The translations under genes were made by a program, and so were the position numbers. From a virus: a DNA stretch of 64,000 nt. The stretch covers positions 226,275 to 290,274 of IMG/VR virus record IMGVR_UViG_3300032287_004484. One strand, given 5' to 3'. Shown piece by piece: positions 23,495 to 31,480 of the stretch (position 1 is its first letter; every line of letters begins with the position of its first letter). Under the pieces are notes generated by a model. The model did no database searches, was not told the DNA's origin, and saw only the letters and a program-made list of their open reading frames with translations.

Positions 23495-23883
23495 ATCACT
23501 AGCTCATATAATTTATTTTCAATAAAATATTCATTAATATATTCTGATTTCATAGATTTTGGTCTATTCCTTTTTAAGTTAAAAAAAGTTTTTAAATTTA
23601 AAGGATACATTTTTTTTATATTAACATCATATATATGATCATATTTAACATCCTTTAAAAGTAATCTTTCTAAATTAAAAGTTTTTTTGATATCATAACG
23701 TTTATCAAAATAACGAAATTCCATTAAAACGTTATCTTTAACGTCCACATAATGATATTCAGAAAAATAAGATATAAAATAATAATTATTAAAATTAATT
23801 AAATCTAATTTATATCCATATAAATTACCATTATTAACGTAATTATCATCAATAATATGAACGTAATATCCTTCAAATTTCAA
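23491..23883 (-). CDS. small protein with LYELVI tail, 130 aa, similar to 25314-25658
   Basis: Y-Y-V-H-I-I-D-D, D-L-I-N-F-N-N-Y-Y-F-I and the C-terminal P-K-x-x-x-x-E-x-(I/L)-N-(E/D)-(Y/F)-F align with the protein at 25314-25658. ATGA overlaps on both sides. Confidence 0.55.
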   Translation of the reverse strand: MKFEGYYVHIIDDNYVNNGNLYGYKLDLINFNNYYFISYFSEYHYVDVKDNVLMEFRYFDKRYDIKKTFNLERLLLKDVKYDHIYDVNIKKMYPLNLKTFFNLKRNRPKSMKSEYINEYFIENKLYELVI

Positions 23884-24200
23884 AGTAAATGTTCACTCAA
23901 ATTATTTTCTAATAAGATGTTACGATATTGATTAATAGATTCTTCTAACTGAAATACTTTAGACGATAGAGCGTCATTTTCTTCTTGTAAGGTATCAATT
24001 TCAACTCTGTACTCTGAATTTGCACCTAGAGAGTCTGATATATCATCTTCTAATCTTGAACACTCATTTATTTTTTCTACGTAATCATAAAAAACATTCT
24101 CAATTTTGTCTAGTAGAGTTCCTCCTCTAGAAACATTAAATTCATCTTTATATTTATATAATAAAGATTCTATATCATTATAAAATTTTTCATAATCCAT
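23880..24200 (-). CDS. coiled-coil small protein, LSEHLL tail, 106 aa
   Basis: Start at ATG 24200, preceded by GGTGGAGAT; an ATG seven codons earlier lacks a site. A heptad-like region at about residues 40-95 suggests a coiled coil. The end N-N-L-S-E-H-L-L joins it to the tail group though the body differs. Confidence 0.5.
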   Translation of the reverse strand: MDYEKFYNDIESLLYKYKDEFNVSRGGTLLDKIENVFYDYVEKINECSRLEDDISDSLGANSEYRVEIDTLQEENDALSSKVFQLEESINQYRNILLENNLSEHLL

Positions 24201-24221
24201 ATTATGATCTCCACCGCACAA

Positions 24222-24317
24222 ACCATTTTAAAGAGTGTGCACGCTCTGGCTTAAGGAACTATTTAAAGTCGCCAGGACGACTGCTAGGAAAAATTAAGGG
24301 ATATTGGTAATTCTTTT
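24222..24317 (-). ncRNA. GC-richer leader with two hairpins (candidate structured RNA)
   Basis: No gene here. Two short hairpins stand out from the AT-rich surroundings: AGAGTG-TGCA-CGCTCT (24232-24247) and AGTCG-CCAGGA-CGACT (24267-24282). They lie in what would be the 5' leader of the 24200 gene. Not a tRNA. Confidence 0.35.
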
Positions 24318-24626
24318 TTAAATATATGCCTCTAATAATCCTAATCTAAATATAAAATCTTTTACATCTATATTTTGAATTTCATAGTTAGTCATTTTTA
24401 ATATTTTTTTAAAGATATCATTATCAATAAAATATTTATAATAATTTTCTTTATTAAAAGATTTTATTATTTCTTGATTTTTAGATTTACTTACTTCTTG
24501 TCCTAACATATAAAAAGTCATTGTAAAAAAATTATTATCACTATGATAGTTATTACCTTTATTATCATATAATAATAACCCTTTTATAGAATCTCCTTCT
24601 AATCTTATATATAAAATATTATCCAT
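24318..24626 (-). CDS. small protein with LLEAYI tail, 102 aa
   Basis: Y-I-R-L-E-G and I-K-G-L-L-L-Y-D fit the tail family. ATG 24626 lies 8 nt after the -10, with no Shine-Dalgarno. Confidence 0.55.
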   Translation of the reverse strand: MDNILYIRLEGDSIKGLLLYDNKGNNYHSDNNFFTMTFYMLGQEVSKSKNQEIIKSFNKENYYKYFIDNDIFKKILKMTNYEIQNIDVKDFIFRLGLLEAYI

Positions 24627-24634
24627 TTGTAACT

Positions 24635-24664
24635 ATTATATAATTATTTTAGATAAGTGTTTAA
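24635..24664 (-). promoter_or_regulatory. AGG-box promoter (divergent pair, minus)
   Basis: TTTTAGG then TTAAAC, 18-bp spacer, TATAAT; 8 nt to ATG 24626. Confidence 0.7.
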
Positions 24665-24697
24665 ACCTAAAATTCTGTATAGGATATTCTTTTGGGT

Positions 24698-24727
24698 TTA
24701 GTCACTATTAAATTTTTAGTTTATTAT
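24698..24727 (+). promoter_or_regulatory. GGG-box promoter (divergent pair, plus)
   Basis: TTTTGGG then TTAGTC, 18-bp spacer, TATTAT; drives 24758. Confidence 0.65.
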
Positions 24728-24757
24728 TTAACTAGATAAATAAAAAGAGGCAAAATT

Positions 24758-25312
24758 ATGAAATTATAAATTAAAGAAATTTATACCTTCAATGGAAAAG
24801 AGTATGATTCTCTTGAACAATTAAAAGAAGCTAAAATCAAATATAATCAACAATTATTAGAGGAGTCACCTCAGAAAAAAAGTAATTTTTCTCTTATTCC
24901 AGTTTACGATGTTGATATTTCTAATTTAATTTTTCATCACGAAATTTATGATGAGGCTACTTTATTAGATTTAGTTGAAATGCGTCAAAAATTATCCAAC
25001 GAACAGTATCGTTATGTGCTACCTACTTATTCTGAAATAAAAAAATTACAAACTTTAAAACTTATTCCTGAATGGTTGCCTTTAAAAGAATTTTGGACTT
25101 CTACTAGATTTTTATATAACACTTATATTTCTTACGATAATGAAAGAAAAGTTTTTAATGATATTTATCCACAATATAAAAGAATGGCATTTCTTCTTAA
25201 AAAAGAAAATAAACAAGAATCTTGGTTTAGAGATCCTCCAATTCCAAATTCAATCGACGAAATGATTTATCTTGATGAGAAACAAAAAGGTAAAATTATT
25301 TATTCCTATTAA
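24758..25312 (+). pseudogene. KVY-domain + lectin-like protein interrupted by TAA at codon 4
   Basis: AAGAGGCAAA places translation at ATG 24758, but the frame reads M-K-L-stop, then continues open to 25312. The text after the stop (I-Y-T-F-N-G-K-E-Y-D-S-L-E-Q) matches the K-x-Y-x-V-x-G-x-E-Y family seen at 45004, 46104 and 54449. A second part (Y-V-L-P-T-Y-S-E-I, E-F-W-T-S-T-R) resembles DUF1566-like domains at 43113 and 54082. A shorter product could start at ATG 24980 (110 aa). Nonsense mutation, sequencing error or recoding. Confidence 0.6.
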
Positions 25313-25313
25313 T

Positions 25314-25658
25314 TCAAATAATCAATTCAAATAATTGATGCTTCTTAAAAAAATCGTTTAATGATTCTTCTGTTAAGTGTTTTGGTGTATCGTTAGATAA
25401 TTTTTGAAAATCTTTAAAAGATAACTCGTGCATTTTATTTATTTGACAATCATAATAACCATTAAAATAATGTTTAAAAACAATAAGATCTTCTTCTGTT
25501 TTAAAAAAATCAAAAATAACTTTTTGTTTATTAATTAATAAATTATCAACATTGTGAAAAATTATAACATAATAATTATTAAAATCAATTAAACATAATT
25601 CTTTATATTTTGTATGATCATAATCGTTTATACATAAATAATAATCAATAAATTTCAT
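25314..25658 (-). CDS. small protein with LFELII tail, 114 aa, paralogue of 23491-23883
   Basis: D-Y-Y-L-C-I-N-D-Y, D-F-N-N-Y-Y-V-I-I and P-K-H-L-T-E-E-S-L-N-D-F-F are shared with 23491-23883. Convergent with 24758; ATGA coupling to its upstream gene. Confidence 0.55.
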   Translation of the reverse strand: MKFIDYYLCINDYDHTKYKELCLIDFNNYYVIIFHNVDNLLINKQKVIFDFFKTEEDLIVFKHYFNGYYDCQINKMHELSFKDFQKLSNDTPKHLTEESLNDFFKKHQLFELII

Positions 25659-26023
25659 ATATAATCTTGCATGTTTAAAATGTATTCTTTTAAAAAGTCA
25701 TCTATTTTTTCTATTGCATATTCTAAAGTATCCTTGTAATTATAATATCGAAAATAAATTGAATACTTATGTTTTAATTCAAATTTAAAACTTTTTTTAG
25801 GGAAAACCCATTGTATTTTAGATATTGTTAGTGACCAATTTTGTTTTTTTAGTTTAAAGGAAATATAATTTTTATCCTTTTGTTTAAATGAAACTTCTGT
25901 ATTAGGATTTCTAAAATTAATTGGAATATTTGTATTGATTATAATAAATTTATCAGTTTCTTTAAAATTATTAATCATTGTATATTTTTGTAATTCTTTT
26001 TTTATTATTTGTAAATTATCCAT
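25655..26023 (-). CDS. hypothetical protein, 122 aa
   Basis: Basic, Tyr/Phe-rich, no motif recognised. ATG 26023 is 6 nt after TAAAAT with no Shine-Dalgarno, so leaderless. It heads a two-gene operon. Confidence 0.5.
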   Translation of the reverse strand: MDNLQIIKKELQKYTMINNFKETDKFIIINTNIPINFRNPNTEVSFKQKDKNYISFKLKKQNWSLTISKIQWVFPKKSFKFELKHKYSIYFRYYNYKDTLEYAIEKIDDFLKEYILNMQDYI

Positions 26024-26029
26024 AACTAT

Positions 26030-26059
26030 ATTTTATACTAATAGTAATTAGATGTTTAA
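26030..26059 (-). promoter_or_regulatory. AGG-box promoter (leaderless)
   Basis: TTTTTAGGA then TTAAAC, 18-bp spacer, TAAAAT; 6 nt to ATG 26023. Confidence 0.6.
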
Positions 26060-26132
26060 TCCTAAAAATTGAACAGTTAGAATTTTTATAAAAACTTTAA
26101 ATATGTTTTGATTAAATATATAATATAAATAT

Positions 26133-26330
26133 ATGAAACAGGAAATAATAGTTCTAGTGGTATATTTGATTGTAATAGTTTTAGTTATTGGACTTATAAC
26201 GCAAGTAGTATGGAACAGTCTTATATCAGATATATTTTCATTAAGACAAATTTCTTATTTAGAGTCAGTAGTTTTAAATATTTTTTTTAGAATATCTTTT
26301 CAAGGATTTGAATTTAACCCCAAGGAATAA
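26133..26330 (+). CDS. small membrane protein, 65 aa
   Basis: I-I-V-L-V-V-Y-L-I-V-I-V-L-V-I-G-L-I forms one transmembrane helix, with a second weaker hydrophobic stretch after it. ATG is 8 nt after TATAAT (26119-26124), probably leaderless; the -35 is poor. Followed by a terminator at 26372. Confidence 0.5.
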   Translation: MKQEIIVLVVYLIVIVLVIGLITQVVWNSLISDIFSLRQISYLESVVLNIFFRISFQGFEFNPKE

Positions 26331-26371
26331 TCAATTTTTATTCATAGTTTATCACCCCTTAAACAAACACT

Positions 26372-26398
26372 CGCCATCTTAGGATGGCATTTTTTTTT
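26372..26398 (+). terminator. terminator
   Basis: GCCATC-TTAG-GATGGC followed by ATTTTTTTTT. Confidence 0.8.
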
Positions 26399-26444
26399 AA
26401 ACATAAGTAATTTTAAATTCTATAATAAATAAAGGAATTTAAAA

Positions 26445-26648
26445 TTGAATAATAAGAAAATTTTAATGCATCTTATTTCAACTTATGGATCACTAAGTCA
26501 CAATCAAAATCAAAAAATAATAGATGGTTTTTTTAATCAATCAAAAGATATTTTTAAAATTAAAGATTTTATAGAATATTATAATTCTAACGCTAATAAA
26601 CCTATTAATGATTATGCTTTATCCATGTATTTTAGATATATGAAGTGA
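26445..26648 (+). CDS. small hypothetical protein, 67 aa
   Basis: TTG start 9 nt after AAAGGA. Polar, helical; no family recognised. Confidence 0.5.
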   Translation: MNNKKILMHLISTYGSLSHNQNQKIIDGFFNQSKDIFKIKDFIEYYNSNANKPINDYALSMYFRYMK

Positions 26649-26686
26649 ACATTTTAAATTTTTAAATAATTTTATACAGGTGACAA

Positions 26687-27124
26687 ATGATTGATATAGA
26701 GTGGAACGATAAATTTAATAGTTTTTATAATTGGTATGAAATAAATGATCTTATTGCTGAATCAGAATGGGATTTAGTTCCAGATGATTTATTAATTTTT
26801 TATGTTAATTCACATAAAGATAAAATTGATAATCATATATGGACTAACAAAGTTCATAATACATTAAAAAAAGCAAGTCAGACTTATAATTATAAATATG
26901 GTTTTTTTGATTTTAGAGATAAAAATCAAAAATGTAAAGTAGTGTTATATAAAAATCCAAATAAAATAGATGTTTCTAAAAATAAATTTTGGCTGATTTG
27001 TAATGAGAAAGTAGATTTTATTAAAAAATATAATTCTCTTGAAGATGCTCAAGACGATTTATTTATAACTTCTCAAAAAAGAGAAGACGATTTATTTCTC
27101 TTAGAAACAAAAAATTTTAGATAA
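26687..27124 (+). CDS. hypothetical protein, 145 aa
   Basis: CAGGTGA precedes ATG 26687. Contains S-E-W-D-L-V-P-D-D-L-L-I-F and W-L-I-C-N-E-K. Mixed alpha/beta and acidic; not recognised. Confidence 0.5.
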   Translation: MIDIEWNDKFNSFYNWYEINDLIAESEWDLVPDDLLIFYVNSHKDKIDNHIWTNKVHNTLKKASQTYNYKYGFFDFRDKNQKCKVVLYKNPNKIDVSKNKFWLICNEKVDFIKKYNSLEDAQDDLFITSQKREDDLFLLETKNFR

Positions 27125-27212
27125 AACATATTTTTAAATTTAATTTTATATAATATTTATAGAGTTAATCAAAGATTAATTCTACACACAACACACACAA
27201 GAGGTAGAAAAT

Positions 27213-27458
27213 ATGACAGCTTATGAAATTAGGCTAAAATTGCTAGAAATGGCACAAAGTTTATTGATTGAAAAGTACAATCAAGAAAATGAGATTGAAA
27301 GAATAAATTGGGAAAAAAAAGTAAATGATGCAGAGAGAACTGGCTCAGCATTACCAATTTATGAGAGAAAATCTTCCTTCCCCAGTGAAGATGACATTAT
27401 CAAAAAAGCTAAAGTTTTAAATCAATTTGTTTCATCTAAAGGTGGTTCTTATGAATGA
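27213..27458 (+). CDS. conserved T4-like phage protein, 81 aa, paralogue of next
   Basis: M-T-A-Y-E-I-R-L-K-L-L-E-M-A-Q followed by F-P-S-E-D-D-I-I-K-K-A-K-x-L resembles a short helical protein I recall from T4-related phages (E-x-R-L-x-L-L-x-M-A-Q...D-I-I-x-x-A). AGAGGT ribosome site. ATGA overlap with its paralogue. Confidence 0.65.
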   Translation: MTAYEIRLKLLEMAQSLLIEKYNQENEIERINWEKKVNDAERTGSALPIYERKSSFPSEDDIIKKAKVLNQFVSSKGGSYE

Positions 27459-27678
27459 GATGGAAATAAAATTGAATGTTTTAAAAATGGCTAAAGATAT
27501 AATTGTTGATAGATATTTTAATAAAAAAGAAGTTCTAATATGTAATTGGCAAGCAGGTTTGAACGTAGCCGAAAAAAGTGGTAAGGATTATCCAGATTGG
27601 AAATCAAATCTGGATTTTCCAGATGAAGATGAAGTTATTAAAATGGCAAAACTTTTTAATGATTTTATTTTTAATTAA
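27451..27678 (+). CDS. paralogue of 27213-27458, 75 aa
   Basis: Start at ATG 27451 overlapping the previous stop. M-E-I-K-L-N-V-L-K-M-A-K-D-I-I, then F-P-D-E-D-E-V-I-K-M-A-K-L-F, aligns along its whole length with its neighbour, so a tandem duplication. Confidence 0.65.
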   Translation: MNEMEIKLNVLKMAKDIIVDRYFNKKEVLICNWQAGLNVAEKSGKDYPDWKSNLDFPDEDEVIKMAKLFNDFIFN

Positions 27679-27688
27679 TTAAAAGCTT

Positions 27689-27718
27689 AACCTCTCTCTA
27701 TCATTGAGAGAGGTTTTA
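27689..27718 (+). terminator. terminator
   Basis: AACCTCTCTC / GAGAGAGGTT with a 7-nt loop, then TTTT. Confidence 0.85.
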
Positions 27719-27738
27719 ATAATGATTAATTTTTGGGT

Positions 27739-27768
27739 TTTATCACTCTATTAAGAATATATTACAAT
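27739..27768 (+). promoter_or_regulatory. GGG-box promoter
   Basis: TTTTTGGG then TTTATC, 18-bp spacer, TACAAT; drives the gene at 27797. Confidence 0.6.
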
Positions 27769-27796
27769 ATATTTATTAAGTTAATGGAGAATAAAA

Positions 27797-28228
27797 GTGT
27801 TAAAAATAGAAATAGTATATAAAGACAGTCAAGGGAATATTCTTAAAAAAGAAGATATTCAAAAACAAAAGATTTCAAAAATTAGAACAATTAACCCTAA
27901 TTTAGTTGATTCTTCTGGTTTTTATTATAAAACAAGAAAATCAAAAAACTCAGCAGTTAAGGTTTATTCAAAACAACCAGAAGTAATTCCTTCTTTTTGT
28001 TTCAAAGAAGATTCAGCTTCTATAAAAATTGAAAACCAAAAATTCTTTTTAAGTTATGATAAAAATAAAAATCAAGGTGAACTCTATCAAAAAATAGATC
28101 CAACTCTAGTGAAGAATTTTCTTAAAGATCAAAAAAGAATGATCAAACAAATCAGACTTGAAATTGAAAAAATTGAAGAAGCTAAAATTGACGAAGAATC
28201 ATTTTTAAAATTAGTAGAAACAGTATAA
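27797..28228 (+). CDS. hypothetical protein, 143 aa
   Basis: GTG start 7 nt after TGGAGA. N-terminal half basic and beta-like; C-terminal half a long charged helix (K-Q-I-R-L-E-I-E-K-I-E-E-A). Not recognised. Confidence 0.5.
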   Translation: MLKIEIVYKDSQGNILKKEDIQKQKISKIRTINPNLVDSSGFYYKTRKSKNSAVKVYSKQPEVIPSFCFKEDSASIKIENQKFFLSYDKNKNQGELYQKIDPTLVKNFLKDQKRMIKQIRLEIEKIEEAKIDEESFLKLVETV

Positions 28229-28241
28229 GGAGAATTAAAAA

Positions 28242-28352
28242 ATGTTAGAAACTTTTTCTTTTATAGCAGTATTAATAGTTGGTTTATTAGCTGTTATTTC
28301 ATCTTTAGCATGTGAAATCAATAACAAAAAATACACATCTAAAAAAAATTGA
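28242..28352 (+). CDS. small membrane protein, 36 aa
   Basis: AAGGAGAA site. F-S-F-I-A-V-L-I-V-G-L-L-A-V-I-S-S-L-A-C forms a single transmembrane helix, then a short basic tail. Terminator directly after. Confidence 0.5.
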   Translation: MLETFSFIAVLIVGLLAVISSLACEINNKKYTSKKN

Positions 28353-28362
28353 AATACAATAA

Positions 28363-28397
28363 AAATATCCACTTTTAAATAAGTGGATATTTATTTT
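28363..28397 (+). terminator. terminator
   Basis: AAATATCCACTT / AAGTGGATATTT, 12-bp stem with a 6-nt loop, then a T-rich stretch. Confidence 0.8.
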
Positions 28398-28411
28398 AAA
28401 AAGGAAGTTAA

Positions 28412-29341
28412 ATGAGAAATATATATATCCTTTATGGCCCACCTCTATCTGGTAAAACAACTTTTTCTAACCTTATAACTAAATACGATAAAGACATAAA
28501 AATTGTTTCAAGAGATGTTATTAGAGATAATTTAAACGATCACTCTAATTTACCTGAGATTGAAACCATAATAACTAAAATAGAGGAATCTTATTTTTCA
28601 TCTTTAATTACTCAATACGATATTATTTGTGATAATACTTTTTCTAAAGTTAAATACATTAAAGACTTCCTTAATTTAATAAAAAAAAGTAAAATAAAAA
28701 TTAAGGTTCGTCTTGTTGATTTTAGTGATATACCGTTTGATACACTATTAGAAAGATCTTTAAATCGTGATAGAAAAGTTGATCTGGTAGTAATTAAAAA
28801 ATTTTTTACAAGGTGTAAACAAAATTTAAAAAGTGTTATTGAATTAATTAATAATTTTAATAACGATTCTTCTTTTATTTCTGAATATAAACCAACAATC
28901 ATTAGTAAAATACCAATTATTAATAATAACGATAGGGCTATAATTGTTGATATAGATGGAACACTATCTCATAGTGGCGGATTAAGAAGTCCATTTGAAT
29001 ATGATAAAGTTATTAATGATGATATAGACGAAATTATTAGAGATATAGTTACTTCTTATAAAAATTCAAATCACAAAATAATAATTGTTTCAGGAAGGGA
29101 AGATTCTTGCTATAACATGACTTGTGATTGGTTAAATAAATATCGTGTTCCTTTTGATTTTTTATACATGAGAAAATATAAAGATTTTAGAAAAGATGCT
29201 ATTGTTAAAAAAGAAATATTTGATAAATATATTAAAGATAATTATAATGTTCTTTTTTGTTTAGATGATAGAAATCAAGTTGTAGAAATGTGGAGAAGCA
29301 TCGGAGTTAAATGTTTACAGGTTCAAGAAGGAAATTTTTAA
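28412..29341 (+). CDS. pnkP: T4-type polynucleotide 5'-kinase / 3'-phosphatase
   Basis: At 309 residues this is close to T4 Pnkp (301). Kinase domain: P-loop G-P-P-L-S-G-K-T-T (about 9-17) and S-R-D-V-I-R-D-N (about 35). Phosphatase domain: D-I-D-G-T-L-S (DxDxT, about 180), V-S-G-R-E-D and C-L-D-D-R-N-Q-V-V-E-M-W-R-S-I-G-V, which is almost the T4 sequence. It heals 2',3'-cyclic and 5'-OH RNA ends before ligation. Two RNA ligases lie at 30431 and 42106, so a tRNA repair pathway is encoded. Confidence 0.95.
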   Translation: MRNIYILYGPPLSGKTTFSNLITKYDKDIKIVSRDVIRDNLNDHSNLPEIETIITKIEESYFSSLITQYDIICDNTFSKVKYIKDFLNLIKKSKIKIKVRLVDFSDIPFDTLLERSLNRDRKVDLVVIKKFFTRCKQNLKSVIELINNFNNDSSFISEYKPTIISKIPIINNNDRAIIVDIDGTLSHSGGLRSPFEYDKVINDDIDEIIRDIVTSYKNSNHKIIIVSGREDSCYNMTCDWLNKYRVPFDFLYMRKYKDFRKDAIVKKEIFDKYIKDNYNVLFCLDDRNQVVEMWRSIGVKCLQVQEGNF

Positions 29342-29402
29342 ATAAAAACATTTATTTGATTAAAAATAAAATATATACTAATCTTAAAAATAAGGCAACA
29401 AG

Positions 29403-29870
29403 TTGAATCACTTTAAACAAAATAATCAATTATTTCAATATTTTAATAATGATAATAGATGCGAAATATTTAATTATATATCTTATAATAATGTTAATCA
29501 ACCCGATAAAAAATTACAAGCTTTATTAGGTTCAATAGAATTGATAACTTATCCTGGAAGGATACAAACTTGGCTAGGACTTAAAAGAAACTCTAGTACG
29601 ATTGATAATTTTATTTGGATTAAAATAACTAACTCATTTAGTGATAATGAAGACATGATAGATCCGCATTATTATAAAGGTTTTTATTTATCACTAATAG
29701 GTTCTGAAAATTCTCTTTTAATTCAATACAATTCTCCTTTAAAAAGTTTTGAAATAAATTCAATCATTAATTTTATTAATAAAATCACATATGTTAAAGA
29801 TAATGACTTTATCATCGATAACATTGAAAAAATTATTAAAAGAAAAGCAGACTTTATAGATAAAGTCTAA
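29403..29870 (+). CDS. hypothetical protein, 155 aa
   Basis: TTG start after AAGG. Contains I-T-Y-P-G-R-I-Q-T-W-L-G-L-K-R. Mixed secondary structure; not recognised. Preceded by a weak promoter-like AAAAAC...TAAAAT. Confidence 0.5.
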   Translation: MNHFKQNNQLFQYFNNDNRCEIFNYISYNNVNQPDKKLQALLGSIELITYPGRIQTWLGLKRNSSTIDNFIWIKITNSFSDNEDMIDPHYYKGFYLSLIGSENSLLIQYNSPLKSFEINSIINFINKITYVKDNDFIIDNIEKIIKRKADFIDKV

Positions 29871-29899
29871 TTTTTCGTTTCAAACACTAAATATATATA

Positions 29900-30040
29900 G
29901 TGGACAAAAAATTTATAAAATATAATCCGATAGATTATAGACACCTAGAATTTTTCCCAAGATTATCTTTAGTTATTGATAAGAATGATGTAAGTTTAAT
30001 TTTTGAATTTTTTTGGATAGGCTTTAAAATTCCTCTATAA
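29900..30040 (+). CDS. short GTG frame, 46 aa
   Basis: GTG 29900 opens D-K-K-F-I-K-Y-N-P-I-D-Y-R-H and runs to TAA 30040 in an otherwise empty gap between two genes. TATATA precedes the GTG, but no -35 at the usual spacing. Coding status uncertain. Confidence 0.3.
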   Translation: MDKKFIKYNPIDYRHLEFFPRLSLVIDKNDVSLIFEFFWIGFKIPL

Positions 30041-30049
30041 AATTTAGGT

Positions 30050-30079
30050 TTATACATTAAATTGAAAATTACTTATAAT
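30050..30079 (+). promoter_or_regulatory. AGG-box promoter
   Basis: AATTTAGG then TTATAC, 18-bp spacer, TATAAT; 6 nt to ATG 30086. Confidence 0.65.
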
Positions 30080-30113
30080 TCTATTATGAACAATAAAGCA
30101 AAAAAAAATTCTA

Positions 30114-30434
30114 ATGAAAGCAAAGAAAGGTTTAGTTCTATCAAAAGAAGATGAAGATATTCTTTTTAATCCTAATATTGTTAGTATTGGTTTATCAATC
30201 AAATATGTAAATGATGTTTCTAAAGTAAGAAATTTAAAGTTTGAAAAAATTTTAGAACAGTATTGTGAAGAATATGAATCTTTATGGGGAATAGATGAAA
30301 GTGAGATTTCTTTTTACATAAGAAAAATATTAAAAGGACCTTGGCCAAAAATGGAAAAATATTTGTCAGATCCTTTTTTACAGAAATATAAAATCTTCTT
30401 AGAAGAAAATAATTTTCAAGAACACTTGATTTAA
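30114..30434 (+). CDS. YA-repeat-related protein, FQEHLI tail, 106 aa (possible frameshift at A9 upstream)
   Basis: Contains F-Y-I-R-K-I-L-K-G-P-W-P-K-M-E-K-Y-L, a single YA-type repeat, and N-N-F-Q-E-H-L-I. The promoter points to ATG 30086 as a leaderless start, but that frame (M-N-N-K-A-K-K-N) ends after 23 codons. Removing one A from the nine-A run near 30100 would join it to this frame. ATG 30114 is used here. Confidence 0.5.
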   Translation: MKAKKGLVLSKEDEDILFNPNIVSIGLSIKYVNDVSKVRNLKFEKILEQYCEEYESLWGIDESEISFYIRKILKGPWPKMEKYLSDPFLQKYKIFLEENNFQEHLI

Positions 30435-31444
30435 TCTTCTTTTAAAAGAAATTTATTACTGATTGCTTTAAATGATGTTCGATTAAGAATTTTAGTTCTT
30501 AAAACAATCCCTTCTCTTTCTGTATCTTTATGTAATAAAGATTTACCTTCTGCATAAGTCAATAATTCTTTCATGTTAAAAGGTAATTTAAAATCTTCAT
30601 CAATCATTGGAACTGTCTCTAATCCTAGATTTTTAATGATCGTTTTAAAATCATTAAAGTTATAATATTTCATAGTGAATATATCGAAAACATTAAAGAA
30701 TTTAATTTGATGTCCAGATATTTTATACTTATTACCTTGAATACCTTCACCAATTAATTCACCTTGTAAAGCAATATTATCTATTGATTTACTTTTTAAA
30801 ATATTTTCAATATTTAATTTTCTAACAGTAGACCAAAAAGTATTTTTATCGTCTTCTAGTAAATCTAAATTCCTAGAACAAACTCCAAAGACACCGTCTT
30901 TTAAATAAATAGTTATCGAACTACCATCACATTTTTCTGTGACATAGTATTGATCATCAACTAATTTATTATAATCTAAATTTTGGATTCTTTCTTCATC
31001 AGTTTTTGGAATTTCAGATGGGAAATTTCCTCTTGCAACTCCACTTAATTGTGCTGGAATAGGAGGTTCGTATTTTTGAATTCCTAACTCTTCTGTTAAA
31101 TCTTCACTTACATAAAAGTTTCTTTCTTTTAATAAAGAAGAATCAATTAAAGTTTTTATTGGAACTATTAATCCTTGACTTATAGTTCCTCTTAACTTAA
31201 CTGTCTTTAGACGAAAGCCTTCTTGATCACCCATTTTTTTATAAGAACTTTTTCTTAAAAATTCAAACACTGGATGAATTGGTAAAAAAGAATCAATCTC
31301 AAAATAAACACACATTTGTCTAACTTCAAAATCACCTTTTTTAACAACACAGTTCCATCCGTCTACTACAGCAACCTCAATAAGATCAGCCCCTTCTATA
31401 GGAACTAATTCTTGAACATATCTAATAGTGGCTAATTTTCTCAT
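30431..31444 (-). CDS. RNA ligase, Rnl5/DRB0094-like with N-terminal OB-type domain
   Basis: A 337-residue protein. The N-terminal about 140 residues form a domain starting L-A-T-I-R-Y-V-Q-E-L-V-P-I-E-G-A-D. The nucleotidyltransferase domain has motif I T-E-K-C-D-G-S-S (lysine about 171), motif III L-Q-G-E-L-I-G-E-G-I-Q-G-N, motif IV R-E-G-I-V-L-R and motif V F-K-A-I-S-N-K-F-L. Seals nicked or broken RNA; partners Pnkp at 28412. ATG 31444 is 6 nt after TATATT, so leaderless. Confidence 0.9.
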   Translation of the reverse strand: MRKLATIRYVQELVPIEGADLIEVAVVDGWNCVVKKGDFEVRQMCVYFEIDSFLPIHPVFEFLRKSSYKKMGDQEGFRLKTVKLRGTISQGLIVPIKTLIDSSLLKERNFYVSEDLTEELGIQKYEPPIPAQLSGVARGNFPSEIPKTDEERIQNLDYNKLVDDQYYVTEKCDGSSITIYLKDGVFGVCSRNLDLLEDDKNTFWSTVRKLNIENILKSKSIDNIALQGELIGEGIQGNKYKISGHQIKFFNVFDIFTMKYYNFNDFKTIIKNLGLETVPMIDEDFKLPFNMKELLTYAEGKSLLHKDTEREGIVLRTKILNRTSFKAISNKFLLKED

Positions 31445-31450
31445 ATTTTA

Positions 31451-31480
31451 AATATATAAAAAAATTATTACGATGTTTAA
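31451..31480 (-). promoter_or_regulatory. promoter of the Rnl5-like ligase (leaderless)
   Basis: TTAAAC, 18-bp spacer, TATATT; 6 nt to ATG 31444. Overlaps the last codons of the gene upstream. Confidence 0.65.

Noticed and set aside
24222-24317. tRNA or hammerhead ribozyme in the GC-richer leader
   Set aside because: No acceptor/T-loop arrangement and no CTGATGA...GAAA core.
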